The notes under the pieces: generated by a model
Seen by the model: the letters and a program-made list of their open reading frames with translations, nothing else
Databases searched by the model: none
What the model was told of the DNA's origin: nothing
Position numbers and translations under genes: made by a program
Shown here: piece after piece, positions 34,808-42,036 of the stretch
How the letters are laid out: each line of letters starts with the position of its first letter
Position numbering within the stretch: the stretch's first letter is position 1
From: Exiguobacterium sp. s146
GTDB lineage: Bacteria; Bacillota; Bacilli; Exiguobacteriales; Exiguobacteriaceae
Assembly (NCBI RefSeq): GCF_018618415.1
Contig: NZ_JACSMA010000001.1
Span: 124,001 to 188,000 of the forward strand
Reading direction: 5' to 3'
Length of the DNA stretch: 64,000 nucleotides

Positions 34808-35013
34808 TTTGTTTCCTCCTCGATTGTGAAAATGGATTCGACCGGTTCCTCGAATACGCGCGCGATTTGCATCGCTAACAGAAGCGACGGGGTGTAGCTT
34901 CCTTTTTCGAGCGAGATGATCGTCTGTCTCGTCACACCGACTTTGGCCGCCAAGTCCCCTTGGGTCAGTTGATGCCGGGCCCGCAACGCTTTGACACGAT
35001 TGATTAATGGCAT
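34804..35013 (-). CDS. XRE family HTH regulator (small)
   Basis: A 69-residue protein that is essentially one Cro/CI-type helix-turn-helix: RVKALRARHQLTQGDLAAKVGVTRQTIISLEKGSYTPSL. It has no ligand domain. The stop overlaps the membrane-protein start by 4 bp. Two copies of GTAAAG-N4-CTTTAC overlap its promoter, so it is probably an autorepressor that also controls the divergent dioxygenase (inference). Confidence 0.9.
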   Translation of the reverse strand: MPLINRVKALRARHQLTQGDLAAKVGVTRQTIISLEKGSYTPSLLLAMQIARVFEEPVESIFTIEEETN

Positions 35014-35043
35014 GCCGCCACCTCATTTCTTGTTTCTATCTCT

Positions 35044-35083
35044 AGTGTAAAGTAAACTTTACTAAATGTAAAGGAGACTTTAC
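35044..35083. promoter_or_regulatory. Two XRE operators overlapping the XRE promoter
   Basis: GTAAAG-N4-CTTTAC at 35047-35062 and again at 35068-35083, 21 bp apart centre to centre (two helical turns). On the minus strand TTTACA (35072-35067), 17 bp and TACACT (35049-35044) form a promoter that both operators cover. Confidence 0.65.
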
Positions 35084-35132
35084 TTATTTGAGGATGGTAC
35101 AATGGAATCAATAGTGAAAGGGGAGAAGTCGG

Positions 35133-36065
35133 ATGAAGGCGATTTTAGGTCAGCATCACGTGTCGGCGATGACCGGGGATGCCAAGAAGAACTTGCAATT
35201 CTATACAGAGGTACTCGGGATGAGGCTCGTCAAAAAGACGGTCAATCAAGATGACCCGTCGATGTACCATTTGTTTTATGCGGATGAATCGGGGACACCG
35301 GGGACAGATTTGACGTTCTTCGAGCTCCCGTTTCTCGGACAGACGTATCGAGGAAGCAGCAGCATCTCACGGACGGCGCTCCGGGTGCCGGACGGGTCAT
35401 TATCTTACTGGTTGGAGCGCTTTACCGACTTTGGTGTGTTACATGATCCGGTCGAGAGAGTGCTCGGCCGATCCACTCTTTACTTTGAGGATGAGGAAGG
35501 GCAGAGGCTCGCTCTCGTCGATGGCGGGTCAGGAACGCCATGGCAAAACGGACCTGTACCGGCCGACGTCGCCGTCTTCGGTCTTGGATTCAGTGAATGG
35601 ACGGTACGACGGATCGAGAAGACGGAACGCGTGCTGACAGACGTGCTCGGTTATCGGTTCGCGTCCGAGTTCGAACGGAACGGTCAACCGGTTCGTGTGT
35701 TCGAGACGGGAGAAGGTGGCGTGGCGACCGAGATTCATCTCGTCGACCGTCCCGATTTACCGTCGGAGCGTCCGGGCCGGGGCAGTGTCCACCACGTAGC
35801 GATTCGCGTTGAGGATGATGACGAGATGACGCGTTGGGTCGAGCGACTCGATTCATTCGGCATCAGTCATTCGGGCCTGATTGATCGTTATTATTTCAAA
35901 TCTATTTATTTCCGCGAGCCGAGCGGGATTTTGGTGGAACTCGCGACGGACGGGCCGGGGTTTGCGACCGATGAGCCGGTCGAGACGCTTGGGGATCGCT
36001 TGGCGCTGCCACCGTTTCTCGAACCACGGCGAGCAGAAATCGAGGCTAACTTGAAGCCGCTGTAA
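35133..36065 (+). CDS. Ring-cleaving dioxygenase, MhqO-like (VOC fold)
   Basis: A 310-residue protein with two tandem VOC modules, like the Bacillus MhqO/MhqE family of extradiol-type dioxygenases induced by quinones and catechols. First metal ligand His in LGQHHVSAMTGDAKKNLQFY, second in GSVHHVAIRVEDD, Glu in SGILVELATD. It probably opens hydroquinone-type rings. It is divergent from the small XRE regulator, whose operators lie 50 bp upstream; AAAGGGGAG precedes ATG 35133, and TACAAT at 35098-35103 is a possible -10. Confidence 0.88.
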   Translation: MKAILGQHHVSAMTGDAKKNLQFYTEVLGMRLVKKTVNQDDPSMYHLFYADESGTPGTDLTFFELPFLGQTYRGSSSISRTALRVPDGSLSYWLERFTDFGVLHDPVERVLGRSTLYFEDEEGQRLALVDGGSGTPWQNGPVPADVAVFGLGFSEWTVRRIEKTERVLTDVLGYRFASEFERNGQPVRVFETGEGGVATEIHLVDRPDLPSERPGRGSVHHVAIRVEDDDEMTRWVERLDSFGISHSGLIDRYYFKSIYFREPSGILVELATDGPGFATDEPVETLGDRLALPPFLEPRRAEIEANLKPL

Positions 36066-36070
36066 CAGAC

Positions 36071-36103
36071 AAACCCGACAGACTATTCAGTCCGTCGGGT
36101 TTT
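36071..36103. terminator. Bidirectional terminator
   Basis: AAACCCGAC pairs with GTCGGGTTT, with an inner GAC/GTC; the Rrf2-gene stop lies in the loop. Confidence 0.8.
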
Positions 36104-36527
36104 GTATGCCTAAAATCATGGCGAGTTCGGTTTGTCGGTTCGCGACGAGGTCGGCAATCGTATAGCGGTCGAGCACGTGCAGGAACGCAAGCATCGCCTC
36201 GTTCAAGACAGTTCGCAGATCGCACGCGGGGGCGATGACACATCGGCCTTCGCCAAAACATTCGACGAGCTCGAACGGCTCCATCGTCCGGACGACGTCG
36301 CCGACGTTGATGTCTTCCATCGGGCGGGCGAGCCGGAAGCCGCCGCCACGGCCGCGCACGGATTCGAGATAGCCGTGTTTGCCGAGCTCATAGACGACCT
36401 TCATGACGTGGTTCTTTGAAATCTGATATTGGTCCGCCACTTCTTGAATCGTCACAAGACGATGGGAGAACGTGGCGCTATACATGAGTGTTCGGAGTGC
36501 GTAGTCGCACGTTTGCGTCAGCCGCAT
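36087..36527 (-). CDS. nsrR: Rrf2 family regulator, NsrR-like
   Basis: A 146-residue Rrf2-type winged-helix protein. HTH: TIQEVADQYQISKNHVMKVVYELGKHGYLESVRG. Three cysteines at C90, C96 and C102 can hold an Fe-S cluster, as in NsrR, a nitric-oxide-sensing repressor. The divergent neighbour is flavohemoglobin (hmp), the classic NsrR target. The specific name NsrR rests on this context plus the Cys pattern; IscR- or RsrR-like alternatives are less likely. Confidence 0.87.
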   Translation of the reverse strand: MRLTQTCDYALRTLMYSATFSHRLVTIQEVADQYQISKNHVMKVVYELGKHGYLESVRGRGGGFRLARPMEDINVGDVVRTMEPFELVECFGEGRCVIAPACDLRTVLNEAMLAFLHVLDRYTIADLVANRQTELAMILGIQNPTD

Positions 36528-36642
36528 GTTGTTTCACCTCTTCATTTGTTCATTTTACAAGACATCGTATGAAAGCGCGACGATGGAAGATGTGAAAAAA
36601 GCGTGGCGGATTCAAGGCGGAATTTTGAACTTGCACTTAAAC

Positions 36643-36660
36643 AAGTATTTTAGATATTGC
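36643..36660. promoter_or_regulatory. Candidate NsrR operator upstream of hmp
   Basis: AAGTATTTTAGATATTGC is an imperfect palindrome, similar in shape to known NsrR sites with paired AnnTATTT half-sites. It lies about 60 bp before hmp. Confidence 0.4.
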
Positions 36661-36717
36661 TTTTGAAGTGACTTACCTCACATAATGAACATGAACTTTC
36701 AAAAAGGGGGAAACATT

Positions 36718-37818
36718 ATGTTAGATCAACAAACGATGGAGATCGTCAAAGCGACCGCACCGGTCTTGAAAGACCACGGTGTCGCCATCACGAGTCACTT
36801 CTATAAGCGCATGTTCGAGAACAATCCGGAAGTCCGCCACTTCTTCAACCATACGAACCAAAAACGCGGCCGTCAGCCAGAGGCGCTCGCCAACGCCGTC
36901 TATGCGGCAGCCGTCCATATTGATCGTCTCGAAGCGATCCTTCCGGCCATTCAGCCGGCGCTTCATAAACATAAGAGCTTGAACATCCGTCCAGAACATT
37001 ATCCAATCGTCGGCGAGAACTTACTCGGCGCGATTCAAGACGTGCTCGGTGAGGCAGCGACGCCGGACATCATCGATGCATGGGCGAAAGCGTACGGTGT
37101 CATCGCTGACGTCTTCATTTCGCTCGAGAAACAAATGTACGACGATGCGCCATGGATTGGCTTCAAGCCGTTCACGGTCGCCGAAGTCATCGAAGATACA
37201 CCGGAAGTGAAACGATTCCGTCTTGTCGCGAACGATGGTGTCGTCGGGACGGCCATCCCAGGTCAATACATCTCGGTCCAAGCCCGTATTCCAGGCGAAG
37301 ACATCTTGCATCATCGTCAATACAGCGTCGTCGAGACGACGGAAGACGGCTATTGGATTGCGCCGAAAGCAGAAGGTCTCGTCTCGAACTGGCTCCATGA
37401 GCAGACGATTGGTACCGAACTTCCAGTAAGCGCGCCAGCTGGTGAGTTCGTGCTCGAAGACACGGACCGCCCGCTCACACTCGTCGCCGGCGGCATCGGC
37501 ATCACGCCGCTCTTCAACATGGCGAAGACGGCACTTAAGCAAGGCCGCTCGGTCACGCTATTGCATGCCGTTCGCAGCACGAACCTCCGTCCGCTCGGAG
37601 AAGAGCTCGATGAACTCGTGAACGAGGGGCTTCAGCTCATCACGCACATCGACGATGTGTCAGGTTGCATGAGCGCCGTGCAACTCGAAGCACTCGATGT
37701 CGACGGACACGACGTCTACACGTGCGGGCCGACCGCGATGATGGAGACGGTTGTCCAAACGATTCCACACGCTCGCTACGAGTTTTTCGGTCCATCGGCC
37801 GTCCTCGCCAAAGCATAA
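36718..37818 (+). CDS. hmp: Flavohemoglobin (nitric oxide dioxygenase)
   Basis: Hmp turns NO into nitrate using heme, FAD and NAD(P)H. The globin domain occupies about residues 1-140 (ending in IRPEHYPIVGENLLGAIQDVL, with the proximal His of the globin fold), followed by the FAD-binding part (RQYSVV) and NAD domain (GGIGITPLFNM, DVYTCGPTAMM, FFGPS). At 366 residues it is about 30 shorter than Bacillus Hmp: the gap lies in the linker and in a loop of the NAD domain. ATG 36718 follows AAAAGGGGG. Divergent NsrR-like regulator upstream. Confidence 0.94.
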   Translation: MLDQQTMEIVKATAPVLKDHGVAITSHFYKRMFENNPEVRHFFNHTNQKRGRQPEALANAVYAAAVHIDRLEAILPAIQPALHKHKSLNIRPEHYPIVGENLLGAIQDVLGEAATPDIIDAWAKAYGVIADVFISLEKQMYDDAPWIGFKPFTVAEVIEDTPEVKRFRLVANDGVVGTAIPGQYISVQARIPGEDILHHRQYSVVETTEDGYWIAPKAEGLVSNWLHEQTIGTELPVSAPAGEFVLEDTDRPLTLVAGGIGITPLFNMAKTALKQGRSVTLLHAVRSTNLRPLGEELDELVNEGLQLITHIDDVSGCMSAVQLEALDVDGHDVYTCGPTAMMETVVQTIPHARYEFFGPSAVLAKA

Positions 37819-37851
37819 GAAAAGACGACCGCAAAAGCAGTCGCCACACTA

Positions 37852-37881
37852 CCGCAGACCGGTCATCGGTTTGCGGTTTTT
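37852..37881 (+). terminator. hmp terminator
   Basis: CCGCAGACCG pairs with CGGTTTGCGG (one mismatch) around TCATC region, then TTTTT. Confidence 0.75.
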
Positions 37882-38390
37882 CATAGTTCAATCGAGTCAA
37901 TGACTTGATCGTTCTGGTCTAACGTTTGAAGCGTCCAGTTATCTTGAGGGGCGTTACGCAATTTCAAAATATGGTAGTTAGAAAATGTATCTTCTTCGGG
38001 ACGGTTGAGGACGTGGTCTGCTTGCATGCGCTCTCCGATGATGCGGAACGAAGCCACGTGTTGAGGATTGTTGTTGAGACGAACGCCCATATAATAAGTG
38101 TCTTCATGTTCAAGCTCGATATAGTCGAACGGAGCCGAATCGAGTGTCTCGATAGTGCTGGCACCATAGCCGTCGCCACTCATCTCGGCGAGGCCGAGTA
38201 CGGTCTCGTCTTCATTCGAGAACAGGGCGAGGTTGGATTCATCAAATTGATCAAATGTATAGGCGTCAAAGCCATCATTCGCCAAATAGCGATCCAGCTT
38301 TCGATTCTCAAAAAATGTAGGTCCGTTTTGGATTAAGGCGATGAGCGTGATACAAGCTAGCAACACCCCGATGATTTTTCGTTTAAACAT
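37881..38390 (-). CDS. Hypothetical exported or membrane-anchored protein
   Basis: A 169-residue protein with one N-terminal hydrophobic helix (IIGVLLACITLIALIQ) behind a Lys/Arg-rich start, then an acidic extracellular domain with no cysteines. No known family is recognised. It is monocistronic between two terminators; the upstream one separates it from the DUF350 operon. Confidence 0.7.
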   Translation of the reverse strand: MFKRKIIGVLLACITLIALIQNGPTFFENRKLDRYLANDGFDAYTFDQFDESNLALFSNEDETVLGLAEMSGDGYGASTIETLDSAPFDYIELEHEDTYYMGVRLNNNPQHVASFRIIGERMQADHVLNRPEEDTFSNYHILKLRNAPQDNWTLQTLDQNDQVIDSIEL

Positions 38391-38412
38391 TCATCTCTTC
38401 CTTTCTTTAGAA

Positions 38413-38446
38413 ACAGCCCATGAATTCATCCGAGTGCATGGGCTGT
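38413..38446 (-). terminator. Terminator of the GSPS-DUF350 operon
   Basis: ACAGCCCATG/CATGGGCTGT arms with a 14-base loop, followed on the minus strand by TTTCT. Confidence 0.7.
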
Positions 38447-38450
38447 CTGC

Positions 38451-38864
38451 TTAGTACGTCAAACTCGCGGCGACGATGATCCCGACGACGAGTGAGGCGG
38501 AGAACAGGCTGATGCCGATGGCGAGGTTGCCGTTCTCGACTTCTTTCTCCAAGTTTACGCCTGGCGTCAGCACGTATTCGAACGTCCAGAACGCGACAAC
38601 TTGGGCGAGAATCCCGACAAGGCCCCAGATGAAGGCGTCGAGCAGATTGACGCTGTTCGCCCACACCGTATAGATGACGATGGCGAGTCCTATCGCTTTC
38701 CCCCAAAGTTTCAAGGCGACGGCGACGTTACCTTCTTTAATCAATTTACGTTCCGAGTATTTCGTCGTCAGGGCGAAGACCACGAGTCCGGCTAAAATCA
38801 GGCCGAACCCTGTACCGAGGTGAGCGAGGAAGCTCAAGATGGAATCGAGCGTGATGAACGTCAT
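38451..38864 (-). CDS. DUF350 (YjfL-like) membrane protein
   Basis: A 137-residue protein with four TM helices. It matches the DUF350/YjfL family by layout: two halves, each of two helices, with a charged loop YSERKLIKEGNVAVALKLWG between helices 1 and 2 and a second similar loop later. Such proteins occur next to glutathionylspermidine-synthetase-like ligases and PspA-type stress proteins. The start overlaps the ligase stop by 4 bp (ATGA), so the two are translationally coupled. Confidence 0.85.
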   Translation of the reverse strand: MTFITLDSILSFLAHLGTGFGLILAGLVVFALTTKYSERKLIKEGNVAVALKLWGKAIGLAIVIYTVWANSVNLLDAFIWGLVGILAQVVAFWTFEYVLTPGVNLEKEVENGNLAIGISLFSASLVVGIIVAASLTY

Positions 38865-40084
38865 AAGTTATTCTCCTTTGTTATGCCGATGGCTAAGTAG
38901 TAAGACTGGTTATTGGTGATCATACTGCCGGTGCGGATGCCGAGGGCGGACGGGTGGCCGTTCAAGCAAAAGCAACCGACCATGTAGTGTGTCTCGAGTG
39001 GCCCATTGACCGTGTTCGTCAGACGGGTCGGCAACTCGACGAACTGTTGATACACCGCCGTCTCGTCCGCGTACGTCTGGAGCGTCTCTTTATGGAACGG
39101 GACACCGGCTTGGTCGTAAAGGATGACCGAGTCACCTTCCCGTCCGAAGGCGGGCTTTTGGACGTATGCGCTCTGGCCGATAAACGGGTCGGGTTCGAGG
39201 TACGTCGGTAAAAAGTACGTCTCGATGATGACGCGCTCCGCTTCGTCGAAATATGTATCGGCCTCATACAGTTCCCAAATGAGTGCTTGGACGCCTTTGG
39301 ACTGCATGAGAAACGCCGAGAGCGGATTGAGCAGCGAGACGTGTTTGGCCGCGTTCAGTTCGAGCAGGCGGATGCCGATCAAGTCGCCGTCGGGTGCCCG
39401 GTCGTCGACCAAGTGTTCAATCGGGTACGTCTGACGATACAAGACGTCGACGCGTTCCCCGGATGGTGTGAACACGCCGTCCGCATCGACGAGCAAGCGG
39501 TCGAGCGGGACGAATTCCGACGGCAAGTCGAGCGTCTCTTGGAGGAAACGCGTCGTCCATTTGTCCTCGATGTTGTCATCGTGGGCTGTAAAGACGATTT
39601 TTGGCGTCCCGTCCCGGCCGAGGCGTTGCCACGCCGCGATGACGGCTTTTCGTAATTCGGTCTTGAGTTCATGGGTCGACGCCGCGTTCGGGTCATCGAG
39701 TCCAAATTCTGTCGTCACGTAGCCGTTCACGTCGAACAGTTCTTTGATGAACGTCGGTGTGTCGGCATTGAACTCCATCAGTTTGATCGTGCCGTCTTTG
39801 ACGATCCAGTCGTAGCGACCGATAATCGTCTCTTGCGGCAGTGCCTTGTCCCGGAGGAACGGCAGGCTCGCCTCAGGGTAGCCGAGTAGGCGGAGCGTTT
39901 CATCTGGGAGCGTTCGCAACAGCCGGTTCGTCTTTCGGAAAATCGCATCGACGTCACGCGTCGCCGCCCGAATCTGCCTCACCGCGTCCGTGGACATGGT
40001 GAGACAGTCGTAAAGGGCGTATTCCTCGTCGTTCAAGTCAGGCCAAAAGAAAGGGATTTGGCCGAATAATGCGTCCCGTTTCAT
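38861..40084 (-). CDS. Glutathionylspermidine-synthetase-like ATP-grasp ligase (YjfC/YgiC type)
   Basis: A 407-residue protein corresponding to the synthetase domain of glutathionylspermidine synthase, without the N-terminal amidase. Recognisable features: GRYDWIVKDGTIKLMEFNADTPTF early on (acidic metal-binding residues), VQKPAFGREGDSV (ATP-binding Lys and the Gly-rich loop), and the ending FCLNGHPSALGIRTGSMITN. Relatives join a carboxyl group, often a C-terminal Gly, to a polyamine or amine. Substrate here is unknown; the co-encoded lipoprotein ends in Gly-Gly (see findings). It overlaps both neighbours by 4 bp. Confidence 0.88.
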   Translation of the reverse strand: MKRDALFGQIPFFWPDLNDEEYALYDCLTMSTDAVRQIRAATRDVDAIFRKTNRLLRTLPDETLRLLGYPEASLPFLRDKALPQETIIGRYDWIVKDGTIKLMEFNADTPTFIKELFDVNGYVTTEFGLDDPNAASTHELKTELRKAVIAAWQRLGRDGTPKIVFTAHDDNIEDKWTTRFLQETLDLPSEFVPLDRLLVDADGVFTPSGERVDVLYRQTYPIEHLVDDRAPDGDLIGIRLLELNAAKHVSLLNPLSAFLMQSKGVQALIWELYEADTYFDEAERVIIETYFLPTYLEPDPFIGQSAYVQKPAFGREGDSVILYDQAGVPFHKETLQTYADETAVYQQFVELPTRLTNTVNGPLETHYMVGCFCLNGHPSALGIRTGSMITNNQSYYLAIGITKENNL

Positions 40085-40446
40085 CCCCCGAAGCCGCCTC
40101 GTGAGCCGCTCCCGAGTCCCGATTTGGAACTTGAGTTTGATTTGTTCGGGGTGATGCTGCTGGCGCCGCCGTTTGAACGATAGTTCTTATAGGACGATGA
40201 GTTTTTCAACGCACTCTTTGAGTTGAAAAGACTTCCGAGCAAGAAGAAGCTACCGAAGTGAGGGGAGCGCTCGTCGTCGCAGTAATACGATTCCGTCTCG
40301 TCATCCCAGTCCCAATCGTCACATTCGTAGCCCGTCGGTTCTTCCGGTAACGTCGCTTGCTCGGTTTCGTCGGTGCCACACGCCGCGAGCGAAGCGGTTA
40401 ACACTGCGGCCGATAAACCGCTCAAGATTTTTTTGCTTGTCTTCAT
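40081..40446 (-). CDS. Small lipoprotein with Gly-rich C-terminal tail
   Basis: A 121-residue exported lipoprotein. The signal peptide ends in the lipobox TASLAAC (Cys23). The mature part starts acidic with two cysteines (ECDDWDWDDETESYYCDDE), continues with a Ser/Asn/Lys-rich region and finishes GLGSGSRGGFGG. Low-complexity tails ending in GG or GFG also occur in YgiB/YjfM-type (DUF1190) proteins encoded beside YgiC/YjfC ligases, so a similar partnership is likely (inference). ATGA overlaps on both sides. Confidence 0.75.
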   Translation of the reverse strand: MKTSKKILSGLSAAVLTASLAACGTDETEQATLPEEPTGYECDDWDWDDETESYYCDDERSPHFGSFFLLGSLFNSKSALKNSSSYKNYRSNGGASSITPNKSNSSSKSGLGSGSRGGFGG

Positions 40447-40901
40447 GTTGATTCCTCCAATGTATAACCTGTAGGGGTGACGTAAATGACATAGACGCCG
40501 CGATCCTCATCCGTCTCGGCCGAGTCACGTTCATATTCTTTGCCGGCGACGTACAAATATTGGCTGCCAAGCATGGCAAGGGCGTCGAGATGACGGTCGA
40601 CGTAATACGCCTCGAGCAGCGGATTGTCGAACCGGTCGTCGAGCGTCCGGATTTCGACTTTGATGTCGGTCGTCTCGTGCTTGTCGACGGGTCCTTCCGT
40701 GTAGCGATCGACGTAAATCAAGAAGTATTGCTCGCCTTCGAGCGCCGATGAGCGCTGCTTGTAAGTCATGCCGTCCTTGACGAAAAATTCGCATTCGCGG
40801 CGGGCGAGTACTTCATCGAGGCCGAGCGATGTATAATGGTAGAGAGGCTCGAACGAAAGTTCGTTTTTATAAAGTCGATATTCCAAAACGATGGAGTTCA
40901 T
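40443..40901 (-). CDS. Hypothetical protein, first gene of the ligase operon
   Basis: A 152-residue soluble protein, acidic, with no TM segment or signal. AAAGGA precedes ATG 40901 by seven bases. Predicted as mixed alpha/beta from its composition (SIVLEYRLYKNELSF, EQYFLIYVDRYTEG, GVYVIYVTPTGYTLEE). No family recognised. As first gene it overlaps the lipoprotein gene by 4 bp, and it is divergent from the potassium channel gene, from which it shares a 103-bp promoter region. Confidence 0.75.
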   Translation of the reverse strand: MNSIVLEYRLYKNELSFEPLYHYTSLGLDEVLARRECEFFVKDGMTYKQRSSALEGEQYFLIYVDRYTEGPVDKHETTDIKVEIRTLDDRFDNPLLEAYYVDRHLDALAMLGSQYLYVAGKEYERDSAETDEDRGVYVIYVTPTGYTLEEST

Positions 40902-41004
40902 AACATCGTCCTTTCTTTTTTCTTTCTATACGGAACCGAGTGAGAATAGGTTTCGTATATCAAGTAAGTTGTCTCTAGTATATAGGAAAAGGAGGGGTTT
41001 TTCT

Positions 41005-42036
41005 GTGCATATCTTTTTTCGTGTCTGGCGTGGATTATCGAAATTATCGTTTTTGAACGTCGTCTTGGCGTCGCTTGGCATCATCGTGACCGGTACCGTC
41101 CTCGGGTTCGTGCTCGAGCCGGAGACGTTCCCGTCGATGTTCGACTCGTTTTGGTGGACGATGACGACGCTCACGACCGTCGGATATGGGGATTTCTTCC
41201 CGACATCGGTCGCGGGACGTTGGCTCGGGATTTTCTTGTTCCTGTTCGGGATTGGGATTATCGGGGCCTTGATTGGAAAACTCGTTGAAGTCGGTGCGAC
41301 GTTTCAACGCTTAAAACGGGAGGGAAAGTTAGTGTATCGAGGAGAAGGACATTACGTCTATATCGGCTGGTCGCCGAAGACAAAAAAGGCAATCGACGAA
41401 GTGCTCGTCTATGAACCAAAGGCCGAGATTATCTTGATTGATCAGTTGAAGGAAGAGCCGTATGACCACGACAACGTCCATTACGTGCATGGGGATGCGT
41501 CGGACGAGACGATCCTCCTGCAGGCCAATATTTTAAAGGCGCGCCGGGTCGCCATCTTCGCCGATGCGCGCATCACGGAGACGCTCCTCGCCGACGGGAA
41601 ATCGCTTCTCATCGCGTCCGCGGTCGAGGCATTGTCGTCCGAGCGCGGTGTCGATTTGCATACGGTCGTCGAGGTATGCGAGGAACGGAACATCTCGAAA
41701 TTCAAGCACGTCCGTGTCGACGATTTCATTCTCGCGAACGACTCGGTGTCACTGCTCATGGCGAAAGCGACATTGCAGCCGGGGACGACGTCGATTTTTC
41801 GACAGCTGCTCAGCAAGCAGTCAGGCGGCAACATCCAGGCGCTCGCGCCAAAACCGGAATGGAAAACGATTCGGGATGCCGCGGAAAACTTGTTGCATCA
41901 AGGCGTCACGTTAATCGCCGTCAACGACCGCCTCGATTACGCGACGGTGCTCGATACACCGCTTCAGGCGAACGATATGCTGTACATCGTCTGTCACGAT
42001 GATTCGTGGGAGCGACTGAACCAAGGAGGAATTTGA
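41005..42036 (+). CDS. Two-TM potassium channel with RCK (TrkA-N) domain
   Basis: A 343-residue channel subunit. Two TM helices flank a pore loop with the selectivity filter TVGYGD (residues 58-63), then a cytoplasmic Rossmann-type TrkA-N domain (YVYIGWSPKTKKAI, VHGDASDET) and RCK_C-like end. It probably gates K+ flux in response to a ligand such as Ca2+, nucleotide or thiol adducts. The start is GTG 41005 with AAAGGAGG nine bases upstream. The next gene overlaps its stop by one base (TGATG). Confidence 0.9.
   Translation: MHIFFRVWRGLSKLSFLNVVLASLGIIVTGTVLGFVLEPETFPSMFDSFWWTMTTLTTVGYGDFFPTSVAGRWLGIFLFLFGIGIIGALIGKLVEVGATFQRLKREGKLVYRGEGHYVYIGWSPKTKKAIDEVLVYEPKAEIILIDQLKEEPYDHDNVHYVHGDASDETILLQANILKARRVAIFADARITETLLADGKSLLIASAVEALSSERGVDLHTVVEVCEERNISKFKHVRVDDFILANDSVSLLMAKATLQPGTTSIFRQLLSKQSGGNIQALAPKPEWKTIRDAAENLLHQGVTLIAVNDRLDYATVLDTPLQANDMLYIVCHDDSWERLNQGGI

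Noticed and set aside
34343-35026. 227-residue fusion of an unknown N-terminus with the four-TM protein
   Set aside because: The first 73 codons overlap the XRE gene in another frame; TTG 34807 has a proper SD.
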